From the NCBI GenBank assembly GCA_033064195.1, contig JARBJD010000038.1, positions 303,889 through 367,888 on the forward strand: DNA of 64,000 bases, given 5' to 3'. Origin of the DNA: Blattamonas nauphoetae. Lineage: Eukaryota; Preaxostyla; Oxymonadida. The notes beneath the pieces are model-generated. The model searched no databases. It worked only from the letters and a program-made list of their open reading frames with translations, and was not told the DNA's origin. The translations under genes and the position numbers were made by a program. Shown in pieces: positions 33,772 to 44,580 of this stretch (the stretch's first letter is position 1; the number at the start of each line of letters is the position of its first letter).

Positions 33772-34264
33772 AACAGAAATGAAGATCGAAGCGTTGGAGA
33801 AAGAGATGGTTCAAAAGATTTCTCAAAATTCTAAAATCGATGACTGGTTTGCTGAATCGGATCACTCTTTTCAAAAGTTGGATTGGTCATCCCCGTTCGA
33901 CAAAAAGACTTCACTTCGACAGACACTCACGAACAGTGAAAACGAGCACAGTGACCGAACAACTAGCCTCAAGCACGAACACTGTGAAGACCAAGAAGGA
34001 GGAAGGATCGACAGCGAAACGAGTGCAGGAGTCACACAGCTCAACACGTTCAGTCGAGTCAGTGTCGATCAGGACAAAGAAGACGCAATCTTCATCCTTT
34101 CAATCAACTTCAACGAGCAGCCTTGTGGCTGGGACAACGATCGAGTAGAAAGAAGGAGGGACGAGAAGGCACTGGGAAAGCACAGAATCTCTCGCCTTCC
34201 TCTCTTCATCAGACTCTCTCACTTCACATCCACTCGTGTTGGGTGGGCAGTATTCATTCGCTAG
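33772..34264 (+). CDS. Unique C-terminal extension of the array 3 frame
   Basis: The repeat frame continues without a stop for about 164 codons: KTEMKIEALEKEMVQKISQN, then a Ser/Thr/Asp/His-rich region, ending VGWAVFIR and stop at 34264. The first 20 residues keep heptad-like charged character, as if the repeat were the end of a coiled-coil exon. A second frame (33840-34148) is also open, so the true frame beyond about 33840 is uncertain, and an intron could intervene. No domain is recognised. Confidence 0.35.
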
Positions 34265-34496
34265 TTCGGCTAACTTTAAGCATCTCAGCTGAGCACTACT
34301 TGATTTCTTTCTCGTCTCAGCTTTGTTTTGATAAGATCGAAAATGCTTGAATTCGAAGAAATATGAACTAACGAGCGAAGGAAATCACAAAAGACACTTT
34401 CAACCGAAAGATAAAACGGTTTTATATCGAGATGAGTGGGAATAACGTGATCAATAGACTCGAGACTGGTCAATTTTAGATATGTTGGTTTCAAAA

Positions 34497-34528
34497 GGTG
34501 GTTTTGTCCAATTAAAGGGTACGATCGA
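34497..34528 (+). promoter_or_regulatory. Conserved upstream block of the secreted family, copy 1
   Basis: A 32-base block (GGTGGTTTTGTCCAATTAAA, then GGGTACGATCGA) ends 19 bases before the ATG and recurs at 36668-36699 at the same distance from the paralog's ATG with one change. It is probably core promoter or 5' UTR sequence kept after duplication. Confidence 0.5.
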
Positions 34529-34547
34529 CAAAAAAAATTGCATCAAA

Positions 34548-35047
34548 ATGATTCTCTTCACCGTTGTGTCAGCTATTGCCGGATTGAATGTGGGGAACTA
34601 CACGTTCGCTGTTGAAGACCTGATGCTGAATGGGTCGTCATACTCTCTGCCCGTGTCAAATGAGGCGACTCTGTATTTCAACCTGCTTGCACCAGTGGAT
34701 CCCACCACTCACTGTGGCGACTACAACGGGACAGGGAAACTCTCTGCATACACAGTCGAAGGGCTGGATGACACCGACCTGTGCTTCCCTGTTGCTCTGA
34801 ATGGAACTGAAGAGATTGGCCTCATCCAAAAGAACCCCGTGCGGCTCCGACTGGTCTGTTCATCAACTACAGCGAGCACACTGGCTCGGCCGGGAATATG
34901 AACATCACACTGAACTGCAACCGTGTGTCGAACGTCCGAGGGCGACAGGTTGGGCCGAACAGCTATTATGTCCAATGGAACCACCCCGCTGGCTGTGCCC
35001 GTGCAGTTCGTCAGAAGTCCAAGTTCACTGGCGACATGTTCATGTAA
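34548..35047 (+). pseudogene. Small secreted-family protein, frame broken
   Basis: This paralog of the gene at 36719-37219 starts MILFTVVSAIAGLNVGNYTF with the same probable signal peptide. Up to about 34835 it is about 70-75% identical to it. After IGLIQKNP the frame shifts: the C-terminal half, including NITLNCNRVSN and WNHPAGCAR, continues in another frame to TAA at 35045. The span is 500 bases, two more than a multiple of three. A single base appears lost in a C run (CCCC versus CCC). Everything else is well kept, so it may be a very recent pseudogene or a homopolymer read error. Confidence 0.6.
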
Positions 35048-35382
35048 TCCGGAATGGCTTCACTGCCTTTTCACCGTTTTCTAACCAAGTTCAATTGTGA
35101 ACTATCGTTTCGTTCTGAGTGTCCCTTTTCATCTCTCTATGTGTATAGAGCTTTCGTACGACTTCATTTTCATCAAATTTGTGAATTGTTGGGTGTTAAT
35201 CTTCAATTCTTTGAGGTGAGCAAAACAGATTCTGAAATTGATAAACACACGGTTCAATGAACTGATATCATGAGATGCAGAGAGAGTTAAGACTGCTGGA
35301 GAACAATGTTCTCTGTGAAAGTTGACAAGATGTGGTTCAACCGCTGTGACGAAAGTGGTTCCAGCCATTTCGCCAGTCAGCT
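35048..35382. other. Intergenic, no gene seen
   Basis: Short frames only, between a plus-strand and a minus-strand gene that converge here. Confidence 0.5.
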
Positions 35383-36531
35383 CTACTCTCCCAGAACAAA
35401 CGGAGCATTCCCACCCAACATGTGGGTCAGCTGTGCCCCCAGCAAGACGAAGCAATCTTCGGAGTCATCGTACCAGCTGCATCGGGCGAGCAGCTCGACC
35501 TCGTCGGAAATGCCTTCCTCGCGCAGTTTGGCCACAATCTGCAGACTTCGCTTCTGAACAGCGGGATATTCCTCGTGCCACTGTCGGAATCCAGACACAA
35601 CACTCCGAAGAAGAAAGCTTGTCAACAGGTCAGTTTCGATGGAATGAAGAGTGTCGGTGAAGGAGAGAGGGATTGATGAAGACAACACGAACTCGGTCAT
35701 CGGTTCCAAAAACGGCGACGTTTCGAGAATCTTCCACATCAGATTGCCGAAATCCCAAGAACAAGCAGAATCGATGATTCTGTGTCGATTGTTGCATATG
35801 AAGTCCAGAAACGGTTTGACGGGATGCACAAACTGGCCCATGAAGATGTGTTGGAAGGCGTCCATCGAGAGCTGCTTTTCTTCGCAGAGTCGTTCAGGAT
35901 TGTCATGAAACGAACATAATAAGAGATCCTTCACCAACGTCATCAGATTCGCGTGGGGTTGAGCGGAAAGATGAATTTCCTGTTCAAAGAATGTCTGCGG
36001 GAGGAGACAAAAGAATCCTGTTTCGAGAAAGGCGAAGCGGGTGACGTGATAAGTGTAGTTCACAATTCGGTCCAAAAATGTCCACGTCATTGTGACAAGC
36101 GCCGCGTTGGATGATGTCAGGAGCAGCACAATTGATTCGGTGAAACCAGAACAAGAGTCGTCGTGTGTCGGAACAAGTTCGAAGAGAATCTGTTCGTCTG
36201 TGAACAAACTGCGGAAGGGACCTCTGATCCTCTCCAGAAGAGAGCATGCTTGTCTGGTGGCTTTGTCATCCAGATCACTTCCCTCCTTGATGAAGTCCAC
36301 AAGTGACACGAACGCTTGCGAGGCTTGTTCGATGGTTTTGATCTTTGTGGCGTCTGTTCTCAGAAAAAAGGGAGTCAGGTCATCGCGAGCATCTCTGCTG
36401 AACGGCCAGATGGAAACGTGTCGATCAGATGATGTTGTGATTCCCATTGAGATGTGAATGAAGTGATCCGAGTTTGAAGCAAACCCATTGATGTCGAACT
36501 TTACTTTCGTATTTCGGGGTTCTCCGCTCAT
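35383..36531 (-). CDS. Helical-repeat family protein, 382 aa
   Basis: A clean single-exon frame starts at ATG 36531 (MSGEPRNTKVKFDINGF). Residues 1-50 are beta-like (HFIHISMGITTSSDRHVSIW). From about residue 65 onward it is alpha-helical, with repeating hydrophobic patterns (QASQAFVSLVDFIKEGSDLD, ESIVLLLTSSNAALVTMTWT, FLDFICNNRHRIID). This looks like an armadillo/HEAT-like solenoid. From memory this belongs to a family very abundant in oxymonads and of unknown function; relict pieces of it seem scattered in this window. There is no catalytic motif, signal peptide or TM segment. It sits between two members of the secreted family, on the opposite strand. Confidence 0.7.
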   Translation of the reverse strand: MSGEPRNTKVKFDINGFASNSDHFIHISMGITTSSDRHVSIWPFSRDARDDLTPFFLRTDATKIKTIEQASQAFVSLVDFIKEGSDLDDKATRQACSLLERIRGPFRSLFTDEQILFELVPTHDDSCSGFTESIVLLLTSSNAALVTMTWTFLDRIVNYTYHVTRFAFLETGFFCLLPQTFFEQEIHLSAQPHANLMTLVKDLLLCSFHDNPERLCEEKQLSMDAFQHIFMGQFVHPVKPFLDFICNNRHRIIDSACSWDFGNLMWKILETSPFLEPMTEFVLSSSIPLSFTDTLHSIETDLLTSFLLRSVVSGFRQWHEEYPAVQKRSLQIVAKLREEGISDEVELLARCSWYDDSEDCFVLLGAQLTHMLGGNAPFVLGE

Positions 36532-36667
36532 CAGAGTCTGGATGGCAGTTCTGAGATCATATCACGTCAGTCAGAAGTATAACTTACAAAATGGTGGGTT
36601 TTTAGCAAAGATACTCTTATCCTCGTTCTCTCGAAGACGAGCCATTTGTAGGAATGATGGTTGAAAT

Positions 36668-36699
36668 GGTGGTTTTGTACAATTAAAGGGTACGATCGA
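36668..36699 (+). promoter_or_regulatory. Conserved upstream block of the secreted family, copy 2
   Basis: This is the same block as at 34497-34528 with one substitution (GTAC for GTCC), again ending 19 bases before the ATG. Confidence 0.5.
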
Positions 36700-36718
36700 A
36701 CTTAAAAATTCCATCACA

Positions 36719-37219
36719 ATGATTCTCTTCACCGTTGTGTCAACTATTGCCGGATTGAATGTGGGGAACTACACGTTCGCTGTTGAAGACCTGATGCTGA
36801 ATGGGTCGGCATACTCTCTCCCACTGTCATCTAACAAGACTTTGTATTTCAACCTGCTCGTACCAGTTGATGCATCAACCCGCTGTGTGGAGTACAACTG
36901 GACAGGGGTACTCACAGCATACACGGTTGATGATCTTGGTTTCATGGAACAGTGCATCCCTATAGCTCTGCCTAAAACTGAAGAGATTGGCCTCATCCAA
37001 AAGAACCCGCGTGTGCCCCCAACAGGACTGTTCGTCAACTACAGCGAGCACACGGGCTCCATTGGGAACTTGAACATCACGATGAACTGCCACCGTTTGT
37101 CGAGCATGCAAGCCGAAGAAGTTGGGTATGTCAGCTATTCTGTGGTTTGGAACCACCCAGCTTTCTGTCCCCGTGCAAATCGCCAGAAGTCCAAGTTCAC
37201 TGACCGCCTGTTCAAGTAA
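36719..37219 (+). CDS. Small secreted-family protein, 166 aa
   Basis: The frame is complete from MILFTVVSTIAGLNVGNYTF to TAA. The first 16 or so residues are hydrophobic and look like a cleavable signal peptide. The mature part is about 150 residues with several Cys (in TRCVEYNW, EQCIPIAL, MNCHRLSS, AFCPRANR) and N-glycosylation sequons (NYT, NKT, NYS). A Trp-Asn-His-Pro motif before the last Cys is shared with 34548-35047 and the more distant 40547-41054 gene. A secreted or surface beta-rich protein is inferred. The conserved block at 36668 and the broken copy at 34548 show a local duplication. Confidence 0.75.
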   Translation: MILFTVVSTIAGLNVGNYTFAVEDLMLNGSAYSLPLSSNKTLYFNLLVPVDASTRCVEYNWTGVLTAYTVDDLGFMEQCIPIALPKTEEIGLIQKNPRVPPTGLFVNYSEHTGSIGNLNITMNCHRLSSMQAEEVGYVSYSVVWNHPAFCPRANRQKSKFTDRLFK

Positions 37220-37525
37220 TTGGGAATAGCTTCACAAGCCTTTTCAACGTTTTTAATCAATTTTTATTTTGAGCTTTCGTTCCGTTCTGAGTGGCTATAT
37301 GGTAGCCGAGATCAAGATTTTGTTCACCTCTCAAATATGTTTGTACAATCCTTTTCAAAACGATCTCTGACTGCTCAATAGTGGTGATAATTGTTCCAGA
37401 ATCATCGCCTACACTCGTGATGAAGTCCATGTTGTTGTGAGAACTTGATCAGCCCATTAGACTTGTTTTCGTCTCAAAGATGACTTCTCCATTCTAATTG
37501 ATCTCTTTGTGCCGTATTCCTCTCT
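37220..37525. other. Intergenic, no gene seen
   Basis: AT-rich with short frames. A 5' exon of the next gene could lie in 37430-37520 but I could not define it. Confidence 0.4.
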
Positions 37526-38095
37526 TTGCGAGTTCCTTTGTTGAATTGTCGCAAGAATTTTCCTGATTTGTGCCTTCCTGATCGAGATCGCGCTGTCACA
37601 ACAATCGTCTCGCAAGATCAGAGTCCCCTCGTCGATCTTTTGGCCTCTGCTTCCACGCCTCCTCTCGACACGGCTGCTCCAAGCAACCCACACGTGTCGA
37701 AATGGGCATTGCTGGTTCCTGTCATCATCGTGACATCGCTCGCCTTTGTCGGAATGGTTGTGGGAATCACAATCGGCGTTGTGACCAAATTGAGGGACCA
37801 TTGTTTCTGCCACTTTCACTGTGTCCCTTGCGATTGTTGTTTGCATCATCGACTACTCACTCCAGACATGGCAATAAATGACTTTCCACGGCCCAGGGAC
37901 GATGTGGCGCCGAGGTTTCTCGTCGCCCATCCTCCTCCACAAATTGTCCTACCACGTGCTCCAGCGCAAGGAGTCCTGATTTTGCCGGAAGAGAGGAGAT
38001 CTACCGCCCAAACGAAGCCCTCTTCTTGTATCGAAGTTTGTTCAAGTTCATTTCCGCAATGTGTCACCCCTTCACTGCTCCTCTCTTTTTCGTGA
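37526..38095 (+). CDS. Single-TM protein with Cys/His-rich juxtamembrane segment
   Basis: The frame is open for 189 codons, but the first codon is TTG and no ATG precedes the membrane segment, so an upstream exon is likely; CGCAAG at about 37550 could be an acceptor. The hydrophobic stretch is WALLVPVIIVTSLAFVGMVV. Right after it comes a Cys/His-rich run (CFCHFHCVPCDCC) that could be palmitoylated or metal-binding. The tail is Pro-rich. The Cys run might instead be intronic, since GTGACC and CTCCAG could bound an intron of about 85 bases. No family is recognised. Confidence 0.4.
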   Translation: MRVPLLNCRKNFPDLCLPDRDRAVTTIVSQDQSPLVDLLASASTPPLDTAAPSNPHVSKWALLVPVIIVTSLAFVGMVVGITIGVVTKLRDHCFCHFHCVPCDCCLHHRLLTPDMAINDFPRPRDDVAPRFLVAHPPPQIVLPRAPAQGVLILPEERRSTAQTKPSSCIEVCSSSFPQCVTPSLLLSFS

Positions 38096-38332
38096 TTCAG
38101 CTGTGATTAGCTCATCCAAATCGTCTGGTTAAGGAGGACCAGACACATTTTGATTCTTCTTCACATTTCTCCGTTTTAAGCATTTGTTTTGCTGAACTGC
38201 GTCAATTCATTGGTTCACTTTGTTCATTTCTTTAAATTGATAGAGTTGACCCTGAAAAAGACTGGTTGTGAAAAGAGAACGATCTGCCCATCAGAACAGC
38301 CTGATCTTCACAGACCAGACATTCTCTGTTCC

Positions 38333-39917
38333 ATGGATGCGAAACGACAACCGTTTCGGCCAAAGGAATGGGATTACGAAGAGTCGTGTGCGAAGCCGCA
38401 CTCGAAATCAGCGATTGACTTTTACGGTTCTTGTTCGTGTTTGTCTTCTGTCACTTTCCATCTGATCCAAATGAACCTTCTCCCGCCATTTCTCTTTCTG
38501 TCCTTCCGCAGCGATCTACTCTCCCACAGGATGGCCAGCTGTCCTGCAGTTCGTCACCGCAATTGTGATGTCGTTCATCTCGCTGAACCTGCTCCTCCGA
38601 CATGTCTTTCCGAATCTCTTCCCGTCTGAGGCACACACTGCTCCGTTGGCAAGGAAGGAGGGGTCGTCGCACACGGTGCTGTTCAAAGTGCTGTTCCTCC
38701 TGTTCTTGTTCGTGCAGTGTTTCTACGAAGCCTTCGTGTCTGCTGTGGCGCTCCCATTATCGCACTGGGGTGTGCCTGTGTTCTGTGGAACTCTGCCAAA
38801 GAACGTGCGTTCGTTCTCGTGGCTGTTCCTGTCGCTTTATCTTCTCCGCGCTGTGACCTCGTCAGAATCGCGGTTCTTCACTCGTGTGCTTCCGATCGTG
38901 CTTGTAGTTGTGGTGGTGGTGACGACGATCATCTCGATTGTGGTGTCGGTGCTGCAGGACCACCTCACGCACACCATCCCCGTCACGTTCGACTACTTCC
39001 TCTCCATCGCCTTCATCGTGCACCACAGCTTCATCTTTGTGTCTGTGCTGATCTACTCGATGCGCCTGCTCACGCTGACTCGCGGGCTGGGGCTGCTGCC
39101 GTCGTACAAGAAACGGATCCGCTCGCTCGCCCTCCTGCTGCTTGGCTTTTCGGTGGTGTTCTTCCTCCGCACGGTGTACAACATCTGCCTCGTGTTTGAC
39201 GTGAACGACATCAACGACTGGAGTCTCTACCTGCTGTGCGACGTCTGTCTGGCAGAAGGCTCCTGGTTTGTCCTCTCCTCTCCCTCCTTTCTCGTTTTTC
39301 CATATTTCCCTCTTTTTACTCTCTTTTGCGGTGATTTACATCTCTTTTCCGCATTACTTGCCTTCTCTCCGTGTCCTCGCTGTTTCCTCTCAGTTTCGGA
39401 TATCAGCTCTACATCATGATTTGGGTGACGTTGACCGATCGGATTCCCGACATCCTGCTTCTCGCTGTGTTTTTCCTGTCGCGGAAGAAGAAAGTGAAGC
39501 GCGTTGGGAAGAAGAAGCGAGTGGAGAAACTCGACAGCCGCGTATCCCTCATTCCTTCCTCCTCCCTCTTTGCCTCCCCGTTCCCTCTCCCGCTGTTCTT
39601 GCCCTTCTTCTCTTCCTTTGCCCTTCATTATCCTTCTCTCGCCTCTCACCCTCACTTTCCCCCCATTCTCTTTTATCTCGTTCAGTTTGACGATGAATTC
39701 TCGCTTGCTGACAGCCGGTCCCGTTTTCCGTTTTATGGCTCCACAAACAGCGACGAGGTGTCGATGCCAGATGGTGTGTCGCCTTTCTCTCTTTCATCGT
39801 CCTCTTCTTCCCTTCCAATCGTGCTTCCCCGCTGTCGTCCGTTCAGGTGCCTATTCCATCAATTCTGTCGCCATCTCGTATTACAACGACGACCCTCCGG
39901 ACTTCGGCTTCTCTTGA
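38333..39917 (+). CDS. Seven-TM-like membrane protein, five exons, 384 aa
   Basis: Exons 38333-38426, 38512-39265, 39394-39541, 39686-39773 and 39847-39917 sum to 1155 bases and give one continuous frame. All four introns are GT-AG with pyrimidine-rich 3' ends. The protein starts MDAKRQPFRPKEWDYEE, then has about seven hydrophobic segments (for example VLFLLFLFVQCFYEAFV, VLPIVLVVVVVVTTIISIVV, SLALLLLGFSVVFFL). After the last segment (IPDILLLAVFFL) come a Lys/Arg-rich cytoplasmic-like tail and an acidic end (YYNDDPPDFGFS). Topology and length recall the THH1/TOM1/TOM3-type or other orphan 7TM families. That assignment is a guess; the multi-pass membrane call is firm. Confidence 0.8.
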
Positions 39918-40546
39918 AGCACATCGCCTTCCTTTCTCCCTCCGCGAGACTTCCGAAGTCGGATTCCCGTCCGCTGTTTGATTGGGAGCTCAACTATCTG
40001 ATGTTGTTGTTTTGGCGTCTCTTGATTTTGTTCAGAGGATAATTTTCGTGTTTGAGTTCTGTCGAGCATTTCACGTTTTGTGTCTTTATTTGCTTTTCAT
40101 TTCATTTCATCTCGCTGAGAATTCTGAAGAGACTATCATTGAATGATTGGGTGGAAATCTAAAGGGAAATTCAAGCAGTTCACGGAGAAAAATGAGCTTT
40201 TATATTCAAAGGGGATGATCGTTCTGGAAGTGAATGGAGAACGAACCATCTCGATCGTCGTTTTGTGTGGAATGCTATGGTCAAAGTGATTGTCATCGTT
40301 GCTGGAGAATATTTTGTCCTCGAGCATCGAGTGACAAGGAAAAGGCGAGTGTCCTTATTCTCATTTTTCTTCAGGAAGTTTCTCCGAGACTTCCATCGGA
40401 GAATTCCAAAATCTGGGGAAAATCAGGAAATCATGGTTTTCATTTCAATTCAAGCCATAATTGTTCAATTTCAATTGGACTCGAACTCTGGTTCAGAAAA
40501 TTGCACTTATAATGGCTCCGATCAAATTTGTTTCAAACATCTCATC
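39918..40546. other. Intergenic, no gene seen
   Basis: Short frames only (such as 40234-40512), with no splice-supported structure. Confidence 0.45.
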
Positions 40547-41054
40547 ATGTTCACTCTTCTTCTCTCATCTATCATCGTTGCTCTGGAAGTTGACGGTGCA
40601 ACCTTCCACATTGAACAGCTTGCTCGCAAAGAGTTTGTCATCATCTTTTCATCCCATTTGCATCCCTCTCAGGTATGACGACACTTTGGATTTCCCAGAT
40701 GAAGTGGTGCACTACAATTTCATGAGTGTTCTTCAAGGCAAGCATGCATGCCTGCCATCGAAAACCGCAATGGCGATTGCTGTCCCGAGACAGACCGATT
40801 TATGTTTTGCCGTTGCAGAAGCGAACACCGTCAAATTCAGCCGGATTTTGCGGGATCCACAAACCAGACAGGCGGGTGTTCGTGCGGTGTACGAGTCGGG
40901 GACGGGGACGACGTTCACGATTGATGTTCTGTGCCACCGACTTGAATCGAAGAACGCCACCCGCTCATCTGACTTCAATTACATGTTCAGGTGGAACCAC
41001 CCCGCAGGGTGTCCTCGGAACCAAACGAAGAGCGGAGTCTTTGAGCGACTCTGA
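40547..41054 (+). CDS. Secreted-family protein, divergent member, 155 aa
   Basis: Exon 40547-40632 starts MFTLLLSSIIVALEVDGATF, a probable signal peptide. It joins exon 40673-41054 after a 40-base intron (GTTTGT to CTCTCAG), restoring LARKE followed by YDDTLDFPDEVV. Coding length is 468 bases. The C-terminal half keeps the family pattern: a Cys before HRLES, then FRWNHPAGCPR near the end. It aligns over its length with the 36719-37219 protein at low identity, and is inferred to be secreted. It has no conserved upstream block, so it is an older duplicate. Confidence 0.65.
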
Positions 41055-41363
41055 TTTTCGTCCTTCCTGTGAAGTCGCGCTATGTTTTCTCGTTCTGTTT
41101 ATTCTGAGTGTCACTTATCTGAGTTTTTGTCGATCTTTTCTCACATTAATGTCTGGCAAACTGGAAATTCGGTCGTGAAACAAAACACAATGCGATGGCA
41201 TTTCTGTGAACAATCAAATCAAGTCGTCGGTTTCTAAGATCGTCTGTCACAGATTATCGTCATCGATTACACTCTTCAGCAACTGTGTCTCCGTCCTTTC
41301 GAGATTCCTGTCCCACCATCTTTTTGAATCTGTCTCGGTTTCATTTCTACGGTGTCGAGACTC
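41055..41363. other. Intergenic, no gene seen
   Basis: No coding or RNA signal beyond short frames. Confidence 0.5.
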
Positions 41364-42713
41364 ATGACGACGATGTCCAGTGATAGTGAGCATGCCTCTT
41401 TGACGCACGATTCCTCCCACTCAGTATTTCGTTTCCCTTTCTTACGAAATGCTGTTTTCATTCCATATCATCTCTCAGGGTATCGGAAGCTTTATCGAAT
41501 CGTTTCTTGATTCCAACCGAGATTCCCTTGATGTCCTTGAAACGAAGAAATGGCAGGCTCTGCCGAGATTCCTGGTGAAGTGGAATGAGGAAGAGATGGA
41601 CAAAATGGAGATTCTTCTCCAGATTGTGACGCAAATCGTCCGCAACGCCCACCACTCTGAAGCGAAGATGTTGAACAAGGAAGCACTTGAAGAGGCGTTG
41701 AGCACACTTGGAGACAACGATGACGTGACAGAAGCCATTCGAGATTCGTCTCTCGTTTGTGTCACTCTGCTTCGAGACATGACAGACAAGCCATTTTCTC
41801 GGGAGCCAGCATTTCATCATCGGAAAGCAAACCACCAGCCATCGAACCGCGATGCAAGGGACGACAAACGAACTCCGCGAATCTCTCGCTTTCACGACCA
41901 CCATGGACGTATCCACAGAGCGCACGGGATCTCATGCAGATGTCTTGGCCATCATGTTGTCCCGATTGTGATGTCGTGCGTATTCGTTTTGTGTCTTTTC
42001 TGGACACATCCTCGTGTGTTCACAAATCGTTCAAAAATCACCGATCCCAACGCCCTTCCGATGGTCTTCTCGCATCCCCGCGACTTCAAAGCGAGCAAGA
42101 ACACCATCACTCGGACCGAGCATGGTCTCAAGCGTGTCGGCACTGCGATATTCGCGCAGCCCATTTCGGCCGGAATTGTGTCGATGTCGATCTCCATCTC
42201 GTCGCTTCCGCCTGGTCTGCCTTTTTCGTTCGTCTCTGCATCCCTTTTCCAGAAGGGAGAGTGTATTATGGTCTAGTTCACTCGAAATCGCCGTCACCTA
42301 ACAGAAACCGAGCAATTGGCCACGGGCACAAAGGTATTTCCTCTCTTTTTGATCTTCCCAGGCTCAATTGGCATCTCGTCGAATGGTTCCTTCACCCATC
42401 AACCGATTGCCAATCTTTCACTCGCACCTGAACCAACTGAACTGAAGGAGGGAGATGAAATCAGAATCGAAATAGACAATACCTCAAATGAGGGAACAGC
42501 TCTATTTTTTGTCAATGGGAAGCCACAACGATATTACTTTTCTGAAATCCCGTCGCCTGTCCGCTTTGGAGTGTGTCATGTTCGATCTTTCATTTTGCTC
42601 AGTTCTCCCTCTTTGGCCAAGGCACAGCAGTTCAGGTGAACGACATAACCCATCATTATGCTGCGTCTCCCATTCCCGATGGGCGTTGTCCAATTCCCTT
42701 TCCCGTGTCCTGA
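41364..42713 (+). CDS. Helical front plus SPRY-like domain protein, five exons
   Basis: Exons 41364-41423, 41479-42214, 42253-42333, 42362-42570 and 42603-42713 sum to 1197 bases in one frame. Introns are 55, 38, 28 and 32 bases, all GT-AG. The protein begins MTTMSSDSEHASLTHDSSHS, then has a helical region (KWNEEEMDKMEILLQIVTQI). The second half is SPRY/B30.2-like: TITRTEHGLKRVGTAIF, ISAGIVSMSISISSLPP, ELKEGDEIRIEIDN, TALFFVNGKPQRYYF and VRFGFSLFGQGTAVQVND. The middle of exon 2 (about 41810-41975) reads poorly in this frame while another frame reads better (TTNELRESLAFTTTMDVS). Two compensating indels or missed introns are possible there. It heads a cluster of three related genes. Confidence 0.65.
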
Positions 42714-43030
42714 GTCGTTTGACTCTTCGCGTCATCTCTCCCAAGCGACTTGTCTTGTTTGTGTCTTTTCGGTTTTTTTATTCCTTTCTTCAATCATTTC
42801 CTGATTTTGTGGTCTTAGACCTTTGATGGTGATTGTGGCCACAAAGCAAGGTATCACAAGAAACAATTGCTTTTTCTCTCATCGGTCTGGAGAGATAGGG
42901 CGGTCTTAACAAGTTCAAGCAGTGTGGAAGGAACGCCTCTCACACTTAGCTGATCACAGGCTTGAACCAGAGAAGTCTTTGTTCAACGAGAGACCCAACA
43001 AAAATGGTGTGGTTTGATCAAAATTCTACA
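42714..43030. other. Intergenic, no gene seen
   Basis: There is no independent gene. An in-frame ATG at 43004 could extend the next gene upstream by nine codons. Confidence 0.5.
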
Positions 43031-44354
43031 ATGTATCCAAACCCATCTGTCGTATGTTCTTCTGTTTCTTTCACCGTATATGTGTTCCACACATTTCCTG
43101 CCTTTTTTCTTTGTCTCATTCAGAATGATGTGGAAAACAGACCACAAGACTTAAAAGTTTGGACTTATCTTTTTTATCCATCTTGCTCACTCTCTCTTTC
43201 TGCCCTGTCAGGAAGGACACACACTCCAATCTGTGCTGGATGAGCTTCCGAGGTGTGGCTGCGATGTGCGTACGTTTGTGCATTCTTCGACATGGCTGAA
43301 CGTGCCTGCTGTCATTCGAAGTTGGAAGGAAGGAGACGACAGTGCACTTCTGGTGCAGTTGTTGGAGGCTGTGGACGATGTGTTGAAACAGACATGCGAT
43401 GCAGACATCCCGATTGTGAACAAGCACCTTCTCCACTCGTCGCTCTCTTCACTCGCCCAGAATGAGTCTTTGACAGAAGATGTACGGATACAGGTGACCC
43501 ACTGCTTAAGATCACTGGAGTCGGTTGTGGAAGGCCCGTTTGTGCTGATGGAAAGGGAGCAGGCCCAAGCGATGGAGCGAGAGCTGGAGGAGCTGAAACG
43601 GCAGAATGAGGAGAAGACCAGCACCATCACAGAAATGACAACGAAAATGGAAGCACTGAAGGAGAAAGAGACACAGACGAGACTTCTTGAGGAGATGATG
43701 AGAATGCTGCGAGAAGTGCGAGACAAGCAGCTTCATTCGCTGGACGAAGAACACAAAGAGAAGGAAACGCAGAGGAAGCGATGGAAGGCCAGACAGACCC
43801 TTCGAACCGGTGGCGAAGCCGTTGAATATTTCGGCCCCATTCTCTCCCGTTATGGGCCTTCGTTTTCGCTTTCGATGGACCACAAGTTTAATTCTCTCCT
43901 CTCCTTCGAGATTGGTGCTGTTGTTGCTCGATTCACTTTCGTTATCGGAAAGATGAGGAGTGACTTTTATTGTGGAATTGTGGCTCGCATCCATCAGGCG
44001 ACTGCTCCCACAGATTGGTTCATACAGATGAAAGGAGGGGCGGGATGGTGTCCGAGTTCTGATGCAAGATCCGTGGTTCAGAATAACAAGACATCTCATT
44101 CTGGAGAAGCGTGCATGGAAGGAGCTGTGGGACAGAAGATTGTGCTGGAGGCAGACGGACGAGAAGGAAAGCGGACACTCAAACTGTCGCAGGATGGACT
44201 GACACAGCCAACCTTCTTCACAAACATTCCAGTCCCGTTCAGGTTTGCAGTTGGGATGAACGAACAGAATGATTCGGTGACAATCGAGTCACTCGCAATT
44301 GTAGACGAACCGCAGATGGTTGGAGGGGCAATCGAGGTGCCGATGGATGAATAA
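43031..44354 (+). CDS. Helical/coiled-coil plus SPRY-like protein, three exons, 397 aa
   Basis: Two tiny exons (43031-43048, 18 bases; 43124-43156, 33 bases) precede exon 43212-44354. Introns are 75 and 55 bases with long pyrimidine tracts. The product is MYPNPS, NDVENRPQDLK, then EGHTLQSVLDELPR onward. Residues about 30-130 are a helical domain (SALLVQLLEAVDDVLKQ), residues about 130-215 a coiled coil (QAMERELEELKRQNEEK), and residues about 220-390 a SPRY-like beta domain (SLLSFEIGAVVARFTF, MKGGAGWCPSSDARS, GQKIVLEADGREG, VTIESLAIVDEPQMVGG). SPRY domains bind protein partners; the ligand here is unknown. The start could instead be ATG 43004. It is a tandem relative of 44581-45826. Confidence 0.75.
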
Positions 44355-44580
44355 GGCAAACCGAACAGGAGGACGAAGAAGAACGAGTGAGTTTGGAGAA
44401 GAAACCGACTGTTTGATGATTGTTGTCACTGTTCTTGATTTATGAGACATCGTTGAAAGTATCAGATGATCATCACCACAAATTTCTTCATTCTTGGAGA
44501 TTTTGCGAAATAAAACGAAAGATCTCGGAGACCGGACCATTTCAACACTAAAATAGTGGTTAGATCAAAAACTCATTGGG

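Noticed and set aside
30029-34264. Single 1411-residue protein gene called as certain
   Set aside because: No start context, promoter or transcript evidence. The repeat may be noncoding satellite DNA, so it is listed as a repeat with a coding hypothesis.
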